A DNA stretch of 64,000 nucleotides, taken from UBA7446 sp965656545 (lineage in GTDB: Bacteria; Bacteroidota; Bacteroidia; Flavobacteriales; Flavobacteriaceae). Where the stretch lies: NCBI GenBank assembly GCA_965656545.1, contig CBFHKZ010000004.1:173382-237381 (forward strand), in the 5' to 3' direction. A program made the translations under genes and the position numbers. Shown in pieces: positions 18,010 through 25,377 of this stretch (its first letter is position 1; each line of letters starts with the position of its first letter). The notes beneath the pieces are model-generated. The model was not told the DNA's origin. It was given only the letters and a program-made list of their open reading frames with translations, and did not search any database.

Positions 18010-18783
18010 TTATTGGTATGGAATAACGTTAAGGAGGTGTGTGATGGCGGCTAATCGGGCCTTGGGTTTTTTATCGGCATCTACGATGTGCCAAGGTGCG
18101 TGTGCGCTGTTCGTTTCCTCAAACATTCTTTTTTTGTAAGTGGTATATTCCTCCCATAACTCTTGCGCTTTTTCGTCGGTTGGGGTCATTTTCCAACGCT
18201 TTAGAGGGTTAGATTTTATTTCTTCAAATCGTGCCGCTTGCTCCTCTTTGGTAATTGAAAAATATAATTTTATCAAATGGATATTAGCCTGCACCAACAT
18301 GCGTTCAAATTCATTGACTTGTGACATAAATCGCTCGTATTCTTCTTTTGTGCAAAATTCATTGACGGGCTCTACAACCGCACGGTTATACCAACTGCGA
18401 TCAAAAAAAACAAGCTCTCCCGGTTTGGGTAATTGATGGATATAACGCTGAAAAAACCACTGCTTTCTTTCGTCCTCTGTGGGAATATTAAGCGCCACAA
18501 TGCGGAAGTGTCTGGGGTTGATATATTGTGTAATACGCCTAATGGCGCCCCCTTTACCTGCTGCATCGCGCCCCTCAAAGAGTACCACTACCTTTTCGTC
18601 GTTTTTGATTACCCAATTTTGGAGCTTGATGAGTTCTTCTTGTTGTTTTCGCAAAGCGGTATGGTACTTTAATTCTGCGAGCACTCTGTCTGGGTTGACT
18701 CTCTTTCTTTTCAAAAGGCTGTATTTCCCTATTTTGGAATTAAACAGGTCTATTTCTTCTGGGGTGTATTTTTTTGACTGCAT
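18010..18783 (-). CDS. ppk2: Polyphosphate kinase 2 family protein (copy B)
   Basis: PPK2 enzymes transfer phosphate between inorganic polyphosphate and nucleotides. The 257-residue protein has the Walker A region FEGRDAAGKGG, the FFDRSWYNRAVVEPV motif (lid and Walker B region) and a conserved RWKMTPTDE segment. It is the shorter of two neighbouring PPK2 genes, 9 bases downstream of the other. Motifs are complete, so it should be active. Substrate (ADP/ATP, GDP/GTP or NMP) cannot be assigned from sequence alone. Confidence 0.93.
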   Translation of the reverse strand: MQSKKYTPEEIDLFNSKIGKYSLLKRKRVNPDRVLAELKYHTALRKQQEELIKLQNWVIKNDEKVVVLFEGRDAAGKGGAIRRITQYINPRHFRIVALNIPTEDERKQWFFQRYIHQLPKPGELVFFDRSWYNRAVVEPVNEFCTKEEYERFMSQVNEFERMLVQANIHLIKLYFSITKEEQAARFEEIKSNPLKRWKMTPTDEKAQELWEEYTTYKKRMFEETNSAHAPWHIVDADKKPKARLAAITHLLNVIPYQ

Positions 18784-18792
18784 AACGAGGCT

Positions 18793-19641
18793 TTAATTAT
18801 CCAATTGAATGGCACTTCTGTGATAGCGCATTACCACATTTGGATCTGGCAAGAGTGTTGCCTTAGTGTCCCCTTTTCTATCGTAGTCAAATTGGGACAA
18901 CACATAGCGAATACTCTCTAATCGCGCTTGTTTTTTATCATTGGCCTTTACAATAATCCACGGGCTAAAATTGGTGTGGGTCTTGCTAAACATTTGTTTT
19001 TTGTATTTCGTATAATCATGCCAAAGTGTTTGTCCTTTTTGGTCTACAGGGCTAAACTTCCAGCGCTTTAGGGGGTTTTCTAAACGTGACTCAAAACGCT
19101 TCTTTTGTTCTTCCTTGGAAATGGAAAACCAAAACTTAATCAGTTTTATATTGTCTTCGTAGAGCAAATGCTCAAATTCAGGGACTTGCTCAATAAACTT
19201 ATTATATTGCTGAGGTTCACAAAACCCCATCACAGGTTCGACTACAGCACGATTATACCAACTTCGATCAAAAAACACCAACTCCCCTGGATTGGGCAGC
19301 ACCCTGATATAGCGCCTAAAGTACCACTGGCCACGCTCAACACTGGTGGGTTTGGTAAGTGCTACCACGCGTGCTTTTCGTGGGTTTAAGTGTTCTTTAA
19401 AGCGTTTGATAGTCCCGCCTTTTCCTGCCGCATCCCTACCTTCAAACATAACAGCTACGCGCATTTTGTTCTTGGCAATCCATTGTTGCAGGTTGACCAG
19501 CTCCGATTGCAATAGAATCAATTCGGCTTCATAGTCCAACTTTTTAAGCGCTTTGGAAACAGGAATATTATTTTCCGCTGCTGCTAGGAGTAGATCTTCT
19601 CTTGTTGTTGCATTCACAATATGGTCGTAGGTAAACTTCAT
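18793..19641 (-). CDS. ppk2: Polyphosphate kinase 2 family protein (copy A)
   Basis: A second PPK2-type kinase, 282 residues, upstream of the first on the same strand. It shares FEGRDAAGKGG, FFDRSWYNRAVVEPV and RWKFSPVDQ with its neighbour but diverges in the N-terminal 60 residues and has a longer C-terminus. The two copies are clearly paralogous; divergence throughout points to an old duplication. Tandem retention suggests different nucleotide preference or heteromer formation, which is inference. A promoter-like element lies 56 bases upstream. Confidence 0.93.
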   Translation of the reverse strand: MKFTYDHIVNATTREDLLLAAAENNIPVSKALKKLDYEAELILLQSELVNLQQWIAKNKMRVAVMFEGRDAAGKGGTIKRFKEHLNPRKARVVALTKPTSVERGQWYFRRYIRVLPNPGELVFFDRSWYNRAVVEPVMGFCEPQQYNKFIEQVPEFEHLLYEDNIKLIKFWFSISKEEQKKRFESRLENPLKRWKFSPVDQKGQTLWHDYTKYKKQMFSKTHTNFSPWIIVKANDKKQARLESIRYVLSQFDYDRKGDTKATLLPDPNVVMRYHRSAIQLDN

Positions 19642-19696
19642 TTTTATGGGATTTGGGTGGGGTAATTAGGGTCACAATTTTGAGACTTGATGCACT

Positions 19697-19704
19697 CAAA
19701 TGTA
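19697..19704 (-). promoter_or_regulatory. Promoter -7 element for the ppk2 pair
   Basis: The - strand reads TACATTTG, an exact TAnnTTTG match, about 55 bases upstream of the first ppk2 start codon. Confidence 0.5.
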
Positions 19705-19777
19705 TAAAAAATATGCGCATCATGGCACATAGACTACAATATAGCCTATTATAAATAGCTTAGAAAAAGAAGTTGGA

Positions 19778-20626
19778 TTAGCCGTTTAATGCTTCAGCAC
19801 CACCTACGATTTCAAGGATTTCGTTGGTAATCGCCGCCTGACGTGCTTTGTTGTATGTAAGCTTCAATTGATCGCGAAGCTCAGTCGCATTGTCTGTAGC
19901 TTTGTGCATGGCGGTCATACGTGCCCCGTGTTCACTGGCAAATGAATCGCGAAGCGCCTTAAACAATTGCATTTTAAGTGCTTTTGGAAGTAGGGTATTG
20001 AAAATGGCTTCTTTGCCTGGCTCGTAGATGTAGTCTGTTTCTGTTTGACCTTCAACAGCTTCAGGCACGAGAGGTAAAAACGGCTCAACCGTAACCAATT
20101 GGGTTGCAGCATTTTTAAATCGGTTGTATACCAAGTGTACTTCGTCATAAGCTTCGTTCACAAAGCCATCCATAAGTTGTTGCGCTAGCTCAGCAGCATT
20201 GGCATAGGCCAAATCATCAAATATGGCAGTTTCGTGTCCTTCTATGTCAAAATCTTTACTCAAGATGTCATTGCCTTTTTTCCCAACGCTAAATACAGCC
20301 GTAGCTGTTTCGTTCGAAGCGGCATGCGCTTTAACTGCTTTGACGATGTTGGCGTTAAACCCACCACATAGGCCACGGTTAGAGGTAATGGCTACATAGA
20401 GTACGCGCTTCACAGGGCGCACCGTTGTATATGGACTCTCGTTGTCTTGGGCACCACTTAAGTTTTGTAGCAATTCGGTAAGCTTGGCTGCATAAGGACG
20501 CATGGCCGTAATGGCATCTTGCGCTTTTTTGAGCTTGGCTGCAGATACCATTTTCATGGCACTTGTAATCTGCATCGTAGATGATACAGAGCTTATCCGG
20601 TTGCGTATTTCCTTAAGGTTTGCCAT
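19778..20626 (-). CDS. atpG: ATP synthase F1 subunit gamma
   Basis: The gamma subunit is the rotating central stalk that couples proton flow to catalysis. The 282-residue protein has the N-terminal helix MANLKEIRNRISSVSSTMQITSAMKMVSAAK and the C-terminal helix ending EILEIVGGAEALNG, which pack as the coiled coil, around a Rossmann-like domain with SNRGLCGGFN. It is the last gene of the cluster in this window; the beta and epsilon genes (atpD, atpC) do not follow, as I would expect in flavobacteria, where they are encoded elsewhere. Confidence 0.97.
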   Translation of the reverse strand: MANLKEIRNRISSVSSTMQITSAMKMVSAAKLKKAQDAITAMRPYAAKLTELLQNLSGAQDNESPYTTVRPVKRVLYVAITSNRGLCGGFNANIVKAVKAHAASNETATAVFSVGKKGNDILSKDFDIEGHETAIFDDLAYANAAELAQQLMDGFVNEAYDEVHLVYNRFKNAATQLVTVEPFLPLVPEAVEGQTETDYIYEPGKEAIFNTLLPKALKMQLFKALRDSFASEHGARMTAMHKATDNATELRDQLKLTYNKARQAAITNEILEIVGGAEALNG

Positions 20627-20629
20627 TTC

Positions 20630-22207
20630 TTATGCGTATTGAGCGGCTAAATCAGTGGCTACTTTCGTCAAGGTGTCTGTAACCTCGTCTGTGAGTTTAC
20701 CAGCTTTAAGCGTATCCAGTACGTCTCTGTGTTTTGCGTTTAGTAACTCTAAATAGCTTTGTTCAAACTCTTTCACCTTGTTCACGGGAACTTGGCGCAA
20801 TAGGTTTTTTGATCCAGCGAAAATGATGGCAATCTGATCTTCAACCGTAAACGGATCGTTTTGTGCTTGTTTAAGGATTTCCACGTTTCGCTGTCCTTTT
20901 CCAATCACGTTCATGGTTGCTGCGTCTAGGTCAGAACCAAACTTGGCAAAGGCTTCCAACTCACGGAACTGCGCTTGGTCAAGCTTTAGTGTACCTGCAA
21001 CTTTTTTCATGGATTTAATCTGAGCCGAACCACCTACACGCGATACCGAAATACCTACGTTAATGGCCGGACGTACACCAGAGTTAAACAAGTCAGACTC
21101 CAAGAATATTTGCCCGTCGGTAATCGAAATTACGTTGGTTGGGATATAGGCAGATACGTCACCTGCTTGTGTTTCAATGATGGGTAATGCCGTAAGGGAA
21201 CCACCACCTTTAACTTTAGACTTAAGCCCTTCAGGCAAGTCATTCATTTGTTTGGCAATGGTATCATCAGCAATTACTTTGGCTGCACGCTCTAGCAAGC
21301 GCGAATGTAAGTAGAAAACATCCCCAGGGTATGCTTCACGTCCCGGTGGGCGACGAAGCAAAAGGGATACTTCACGGTAAGCAACCGCTTGCTTAGACAA
21401 ATCATCATAGATAATCAGTGCTGGACGACCTGTATCACGGAAATATTCTCCAATGGCTGCACCAGCAAAAGGCGCATATACCTGCATAGGCGCAGGGTCA
21501 GATGCATTTGCCGCTACTATGGTTGTATAGGCCATGGCACCTTTTTCTTGTAGTGTGTTGGCAATACCAGCTACCGTAGAAGCTTTTTGCCCGATGGCTA
21601 CATAAATACAGTATACAGGTTCACCTGCGTCGTAAAATTCTTTTTGGTTTAGGATGGTGTCAATACAAACGGTTGTTTTACCTGTTTGACGGTCACCAAT
21701 AACCAATTCACGTTGTCCACGCCCTACTGGGATCATGGCATCAATGGATTTGATACCTGTTTGAAGCGGTTCGTTTACGGGTTGACGATAGATAACTCCA
21801 GGTGCCTTGCGCTCTAATGGCATTTCGATGGTTTCCCCTTCAATAGGACCTTTACCATCAATCGGAATACCGAGTGTGTTCACCACACGCCCTACAACAC
21901 CTTCGCCTACATTAATAGCGGCTATGCGTTGTGTACGCTTAACGGTATCTCCTTCTTTAATTCCTTTGGACGGACCTAGGAGTACTACTCCTACATTGTC
22001 TTCCTCAAGGTTAAGTACAATTCCTTCCAAACCAGAGTCGAAAGTGACCAATTCGCCATATTGTACATTGGATAAACCGTATACACGAGCAATACCATCA
22101 CCCACTTGGAGTACTGATCCTACTTCGTCTAGCGAGACACTGCTGTCAAATCCTGTTAATTGCTGTTTTAATATCGCGGATACTTCCGCGGCTTTTACTT
22201 CTGCCAT
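20630..22207 (-). CDS. atpA: ATP synthase F1 subunit alpha
   Basis: Alpha subunits form the non-catalytic nucleotide-binding sites of the F1 hexamer. The 525-residue protein has the P-loop GDRQTGKT near residue 173, the arginine-finger region and the PAINVGISVSRVGG signature in the C-terminal part. Its start overlaps the atpH end by 13 bases, and atpG follows 3 bases after its stop. Confidence 0.98.
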   Translation of the reverse strand: MAEVKAAEVSAILKQQLTGFDSSVSLDEVGSVLQVGDGIARVYGLSNVQYGELVTFDSGLEGIVLNLEEDNVGVVLLGPSKGIKEGDTVKRTQRIAAINVGEGVVGRVVNTLGIPIDGKGPIEGETIEMPLERKAPGVIYRQPVNEPLQTGIKSIDAMIPVGRGQRELVIGDRQTGKTTVCIDTILNQKEFYDAGEPVYCIYVAIGQKASTVAGIANTLQEKGAMAYTTIVAANASDPAPMQVYAPFAGAAIGEYFRDTGRPALIIYDDLSKQAVAYREVSLLLRRPPGREAYPGDVFYLHSRLLERAAKVIADDTIAKQMNDLPEGLKSKVKGGGSLTALPIIETQAGDVSAYIPTNVISITDGQIFLESDLFNSGVRPAINVGISVSRVGGSAQIKSMKKVAGTLKLDQAQFRELEAFAKFGSDLDAATMNVIGKGQRNVEILKQAQNDPFTVEDQIAIIFAGSKNLLRQVPVNKVKEFEQSYLELLNAKHRDVLDTLKAGKLTDEVTDTLTKVATDLAAQYA

Positions 22208-22749
22208 GATATTGCGTTTGAACGTAACGTTTGTTTTAATGAATTGAGTTGATGAGCAACACTCGCATTGAGGGCTATATCATCAAGTCTTAGTATAAAC
22301 CCACCAATAATGGTAGGGTCTACTTTGTTGACCAGGGTCACTTTCTTGTCTGTAAGTGTGGCCACTTTAGTCAAAATTTCTTTTTCCAATTCAGGGGTAA
22401 TGGGCACTGCTGTTGTAGCAACTGCCTCAATCAATCCCAAATGGTCTTGGTAAAGCTCTTTAACCTTAAGCGCAATACCATCAAGGTTATGCGTACGGTT
22501 GTTTTCTGCTACAAGGCGTAATAGGTTCTTGCCAGCATCGCTACACTGCGCAAAAACAGCTTGAAGCGCATTGTGCTTCAAATCACTGCTAATTACAGGG
22601 CTTTGCAAAACAGCTTCCAATTCACGGTTGCTCTGTACGGTATCGTACACAGTTTCCATGTCTTTGGCTAGTGCGTCCAATTGGTCATCTTCAATGGCCT
22701 TTTGCACGGCTGCTTTGGCATATCGCAATGCTGCTCTAGTTCCTATCAT
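22195..22749 (-). CDS. atpH: ATP synthase F1 subunit delta
   Basis: The delta subunit joins the F1 head to the peripheral stalk (OSCP equivalent). The 184-residue protein starts MIGTRAALRYAKAAVQKA and has the family's C-terminal VDPTIIGGFILRLDDIALNA region. Lengths and overlaps (13 bases with atpA, 4 bases with atpF) support translational coupling. Confidence 0.95.
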   Translation of the reverse strand: MIGTRAALRYAKAAVQKAIEDDQLDALAKDMETVYDTVQSNRELEAVLQSPVISSDLKHNALQAVFAQCSDAGKNLLRLVAENNRTHNLDGIALKVKELYQDHLGLIEAVATTAVPITPELEKEILTKVATLTDKKVTLVNKVDPTIIGGFILRLDDIALNASVAHQLNSLKQTLRSNAISWQK

Positions 22750-23249
22750 GCTTTTAGATCTACATCTTTAAGTAGCTTCTGTACCAACTCGGTTTGCTTT
22801 TTGTCCGAAGAAAGCTGCTCTTTGGTAAGCGTTTCTGCAATTTGAAGTGATAAATCCGCTACTTCATTTTTAAGGGAAGTAATGGCCACTTGCTTTTCAT
22901 TTTCAATTGCTTCTTTCGCTTGCGCAATAAGCTGCTCTGCTTGAACCTTAGCTTCGCCCTTGGCATCGTCAATCATTTTTTGACGTAGCTCGCGTGCTTC
23001 TTTTAGTAAGCCGTCTCTTTCTGCACGGGCTTCCTTTAGGATACGCTCGTTGTCGGCTTGTAGGTTTTGCATTTCTGCACGTGCCTCTTCAGCCGATTTC
23101 ATAGCCGAGCGAATGCCCGCTTCTCTTTCGTTGATGGTGTTTAGGATGGGTTTCCATGCAAATTTGCGGAGCATTAAAAGAAGTACCACCACAATTGCAG
23201 TTTGCCATATAAACAAACCAAACGAAAATTCGCCTAATAATTTTTCCAT
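22746..23249 (-). CDS. atpF: ATP synthase Fo subunit b
   Basis: Subunit b forms the peripheral stalk. The 167-residue protein has one membrane segment at about residues 12-29, an RKFAWKPIL motif near residue 29-37 that opens the stalk helix, and a long charged coiled coil rich in Ala, Glu and Lys to the C-terminus. Position between atpE and atpH is canonical. Confidence 0.96.
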   Translation of the reverse strand: MEKLLGEFSFGLFIWQTAIVVVLLLMLRKFAWKPILNTINEREAGIRSAMKSAEEARAEMQNLQADNERILKEARAERDGLLKEARELRQKMIDDAKGEAKVQAEQLIAQAKEAIENEKQVAITSLKNEVADLSLQIAETLTKEQLSSDKKQTELVQKLLKDVDLKA

Positions 23250-23313
23250 AGGGTTATATTTAAGTAAGACAAGCAGCAGCCTAGCAGCTGCTTATCTAAA
23301 ACTTGTGTTCTTA

Positions 23314-23505
23314 CTATACAGCAAATAGTGCTGCAAAACCAATCCCTTCAATAAGAGCGGCTGCAATCAACATAGCTGTTTGAATTTTCCCGTATGCTTC
23401 AGGTTGACGAGCAATAGCTTCCATAGCTGAACCACCGATTCTACCGATTCCCATACCTACGCCGATTACGACGAGACCTGCACCTACGATTACTGGAATT
23501 TCCAT
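23314..23505 (-). CDS. atpE: ATP synthase Fo subunit c
   Basis: Subunit c forms the rotor ring that carries protons. The 63-residue hairpin has two membrane segments joined by the conserved polar loop ARQPEAYGK. The ion-binding carboxylate is Glu53 in LIEGIGF. The residues next to it lack the Ser/Thr pattern of sodium-type rings, so protons are the likely ion, which is inference. It is slightly shorter than the usual 70-80 residues. Confidence 0.96.
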   Translation of the reverse strand: MEIPVIVGAGLVVIGVGMGIGRIGGSAMEAIARQPEAYGKIQTAMLIAAALIEGIGFAALFAV

Positions 23506-23535
23506 GTGTATATATTTAATTGTTAATGTTTGTGT

Positions 23536-24612
23536 TTAATGCGCTTCATCATGATGTTCTTCAACAGCAAACCCAAAATAGAGTGCCGATAGCATGGTGA
23601 ATATGTAGGCCTGCAACGCGGCCACTAATAATTCGATTAAGGAGATAGCAAAAGCCAATAAAAAGGACAAGCTGCTACCTAGCCAGTTGTTAAAAATAAA
23701 CATAAGCCCAATAAGGCTCATCAATACGATATGTCCTGCCTGCATGTTCGCATACAAACGGATTAACAACGAAAACGGTTTGATAATTACACCTAACAGC
23801 TCAATGGGCATTAGGAGAATTTTCATGGGGATGGGTACACCTGGCATCCAAAAGATGTGCGCCCAATAGTTCTTGTTGGCAGTCAAATTGGTCAATAAAA
23901 AGGTAAGCAATGCCAATCCAAATGTGATGGCAATATTTCCTGTAACATTAATACCTAGTGGCGTGAGGCCCAAAAGGTTTAGAAACCAAATAAAGAAAAA
24001 TACGGTTAGCAAAAAGCTCATGTAACGACCGTGGTGTTTTTCTCCAATGTTGGGGATGGCAATATCGTCGCGAACATATAAAATTATCGGCTCAAAGAAA
24101 CGACCTATACCAGCAGCAACGCCACCGTTTTTAGCATAAGATTGCGCTAACGAGCGAAACAAAAAGAACATCAACAGTGCTGTAAATAGCATGGTCATAA
24201 CGCTTTTGGTCATGGAAAGGTCAAGCGGTTTTTCGTTGACAGCGTGATGTGCGTCATCATAACTGATGGTACCCGCTGCATCTGTCTTATAAATTTTTCC
24301 GTGGTAGAGTTTGTAGTGACTACTCCCTTTTGACACCACCGCCTTGCCGTGCTTAAATTTGGCAGACGAAAATAGCACAAGCCCGTTGTCCCAAAGAATT
24401 ACGGGAAGGCCAATATAGCCAATGTATTTTTTTTTGTCACCGTCTTTGTAAGACCCCAAATAGAAATCATGAGAGTCTTTTAAGTGGTGTTGGATATAAG
24501 CTTTGATTTCATCCTTAAGCGAACCCTTTTTTTCGGGGGCCTTATCATTAGAAACGGCAAATGCGTGAGTTGCTAAAAGAAGCGTAAAAAATACAAGAAG
24601 TGCTCTTTTCAA
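23536..24612 (-). CDS. atpB: ATP synthase Fo subunit a
   Basis: Subunit a forms the proton channels beside the c ring. The 358-residue form is typical of Bacteroidota: a cleavable signal peptide (1-19) and about 120 residues of extra N-terminal, Lys/His-rich periplasmic sequence precede the membrane domain. The essential arginine is in the LLIRLYANMQAGH motif near residue 286. The C-terminus ends in a short charged tail (EEHHDEAH). A strong promoter-like element lies 45 bases upstream, so transcription of atpB-E-F-H-A-G may start here. Confidence 0.96.
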   Translation of the reverse strand: MKRALLVFFTLLLATHAFAVSNDKAPEKKGSLKDEIKAYIQHHLKDSHDFYLGSYKDGDKKKYIGYIGLPVILWDNGLVLFSSAKFKHGKAVVSKGSSHYKLYHGKIYKTDAAGTISYDDAHHAVNEKPLDLSMTKSVMTMLFTALLMFFLFRSLAQSYAKNGGVAAGIGRFFEPIILYVRDDIAIPNIGEKHHGRYMSFLLTVFFFIWFLNLLGLTPLGINVTGNIAITFGLALLTFLLTNLTANKNYWAHIFWMPGVPIPMKILLMPIELLGVIIKPFSLLIRLYANMQAGHIVLMSLIGLMFIFNNWLGSSLSFLLAFAISLIELLVAALQAYIFTMLSALYFGFAVEEHHDEAH

Positions 24613-24656
24613 TGGTTTTGCTTTTATCTTGACGTTTCGTTGAAATTTAAACGCTG

Positions 24657-24664
24657 CAAATGTA
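24657..24664 (-). promoter_or_regulatory. Promoter -7 element for atpB-E-F-H-A-G
   Basis: The - strand reads TACATTTG, an exact match to TAnnTTTG, 45 bases upstream of atpB in the 166-base gap after atpZ. No perfect TTG box is seen at the expected distance; a T-rich stretch lies there instead. Confidence 0.5.
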
Positions 24665-24778
24665 CACTTTTAGCTACAAGAAAAAAAGATAATACGGTGA
24701 AAAATTAAGCTGTACTTTTTTGTTTGAATGCTGCTTAAGCCACAAAGAATTCATGTTTAAAAAAACAGCAGTTGGAGG

Positions 24779-25000
24779 CTATTCGTATCGATTTAAGAAC
24801 TTAACCAGTCCGTAGATATTAACTGCCAGCACTAACATGAGCAGCAACAAGGTCATGGTTTTCCCAGTTTCCCAGCGCAAATCAAGTGCTTTGCCACCAA
24901 TAGATGCAAGATATAGGCTAACGCCCATTTGGACGGTTAGCCCTGAAAGGACCGCCCAGGTTTTAGGCCGTTTTTTCGGCTTTTGGGGATTTTTCATCAA
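24779..25000 (-). CDS. atpZ: AtpZ/AtpI-type ATP synthase accessory membrane protein
   Basis: A 73-residue protein (72 from the second Met) with a Lys/Pro-rich N-terminal tail and two membrane helices, matching the small AtpZ/AtpI-like family that sits before atpB in many bacteria and has been implicated in c-ring assembly or ion handling. TVQMGVSLYLASIGGKALD is the conserved first helix. It overlaps the bactofilin gene end by 38 bases. A further integral-membrane gene that I would expect between it and atpB in flavobacteria is not present here: the 166-base gap is non-coding. Confidence 0.8.
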   Translation of the reverse strand: MMKNPQKPKKRPKTWAVLSGLTVQMGVSLYLASIGGKALDLRWETGKTMTLLLLMLVLAVNIYGLVKFLNRYE

Positions 25001-25376
25001 CCATTGACTTTACCGATGCAGCTTTCATGCTACATTGTGCGTTTAATGTGGCGCCAGCTTCAACTGCCAGTTTACCAACCGTAACTTGTCCTTCCACGAT
25101 TCCATCAGATTTGATGGTGAGTAAACTGTTCACGTGTAAATTCCCGTTAAAGTTTCCTATGACGTCGGCATAGCCGCAGTGTACTTCGCCACTAACAGTT
25201 CCTTCTTTGCCAATGACAACACGGCCGGAAGTATTTATTTTACCTTCTAAAGTACCATCAATACGAAAGTCAGATTTTGACTCAATTTCACCAACAATTT
25301 TAGTGTTTGGTTCAATGAAATTGATTTTGACATTATTCTTTGAGTCCATATTTTTTTGTTTTTTGTCTGAGAACAT
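24963..25376 (-). CDS. Bactofilin (polymer-forming cytoskeletal protein)
   Basis: Bactofilins polymerise without nucleotide into filaments that position cell-wall or envelope machinery. The 137-residue protein has a short charged N-terminal tail and a right-handed beta-helix core (about residues 25-115) with repeating six-residue strands, such as FRIDGTLEGKI and GNLHVNSLLTI. The C-terminal Lys/Glu/Ala tail is disordered. It overlaps atpZ by 38 bases; sprE ends one base upstream, so sprE, bactofilin and atpZ appear linked. Confidence 0.9.
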   Translation of the reverse strand: MFSDKKQKNMDSKNNVKINFIEPNTKIVGEIESKSDFRIDGTLEGKINTSGRVVIGKEGTVSGEVHCGYADVIGNFNGNLHVNSLLTIKSDGIVEGQVTVGKLAVEAGATLNAQCSMKAASVKSMVDEKSPKAEKTA

Positions 25377-25377
25377 C

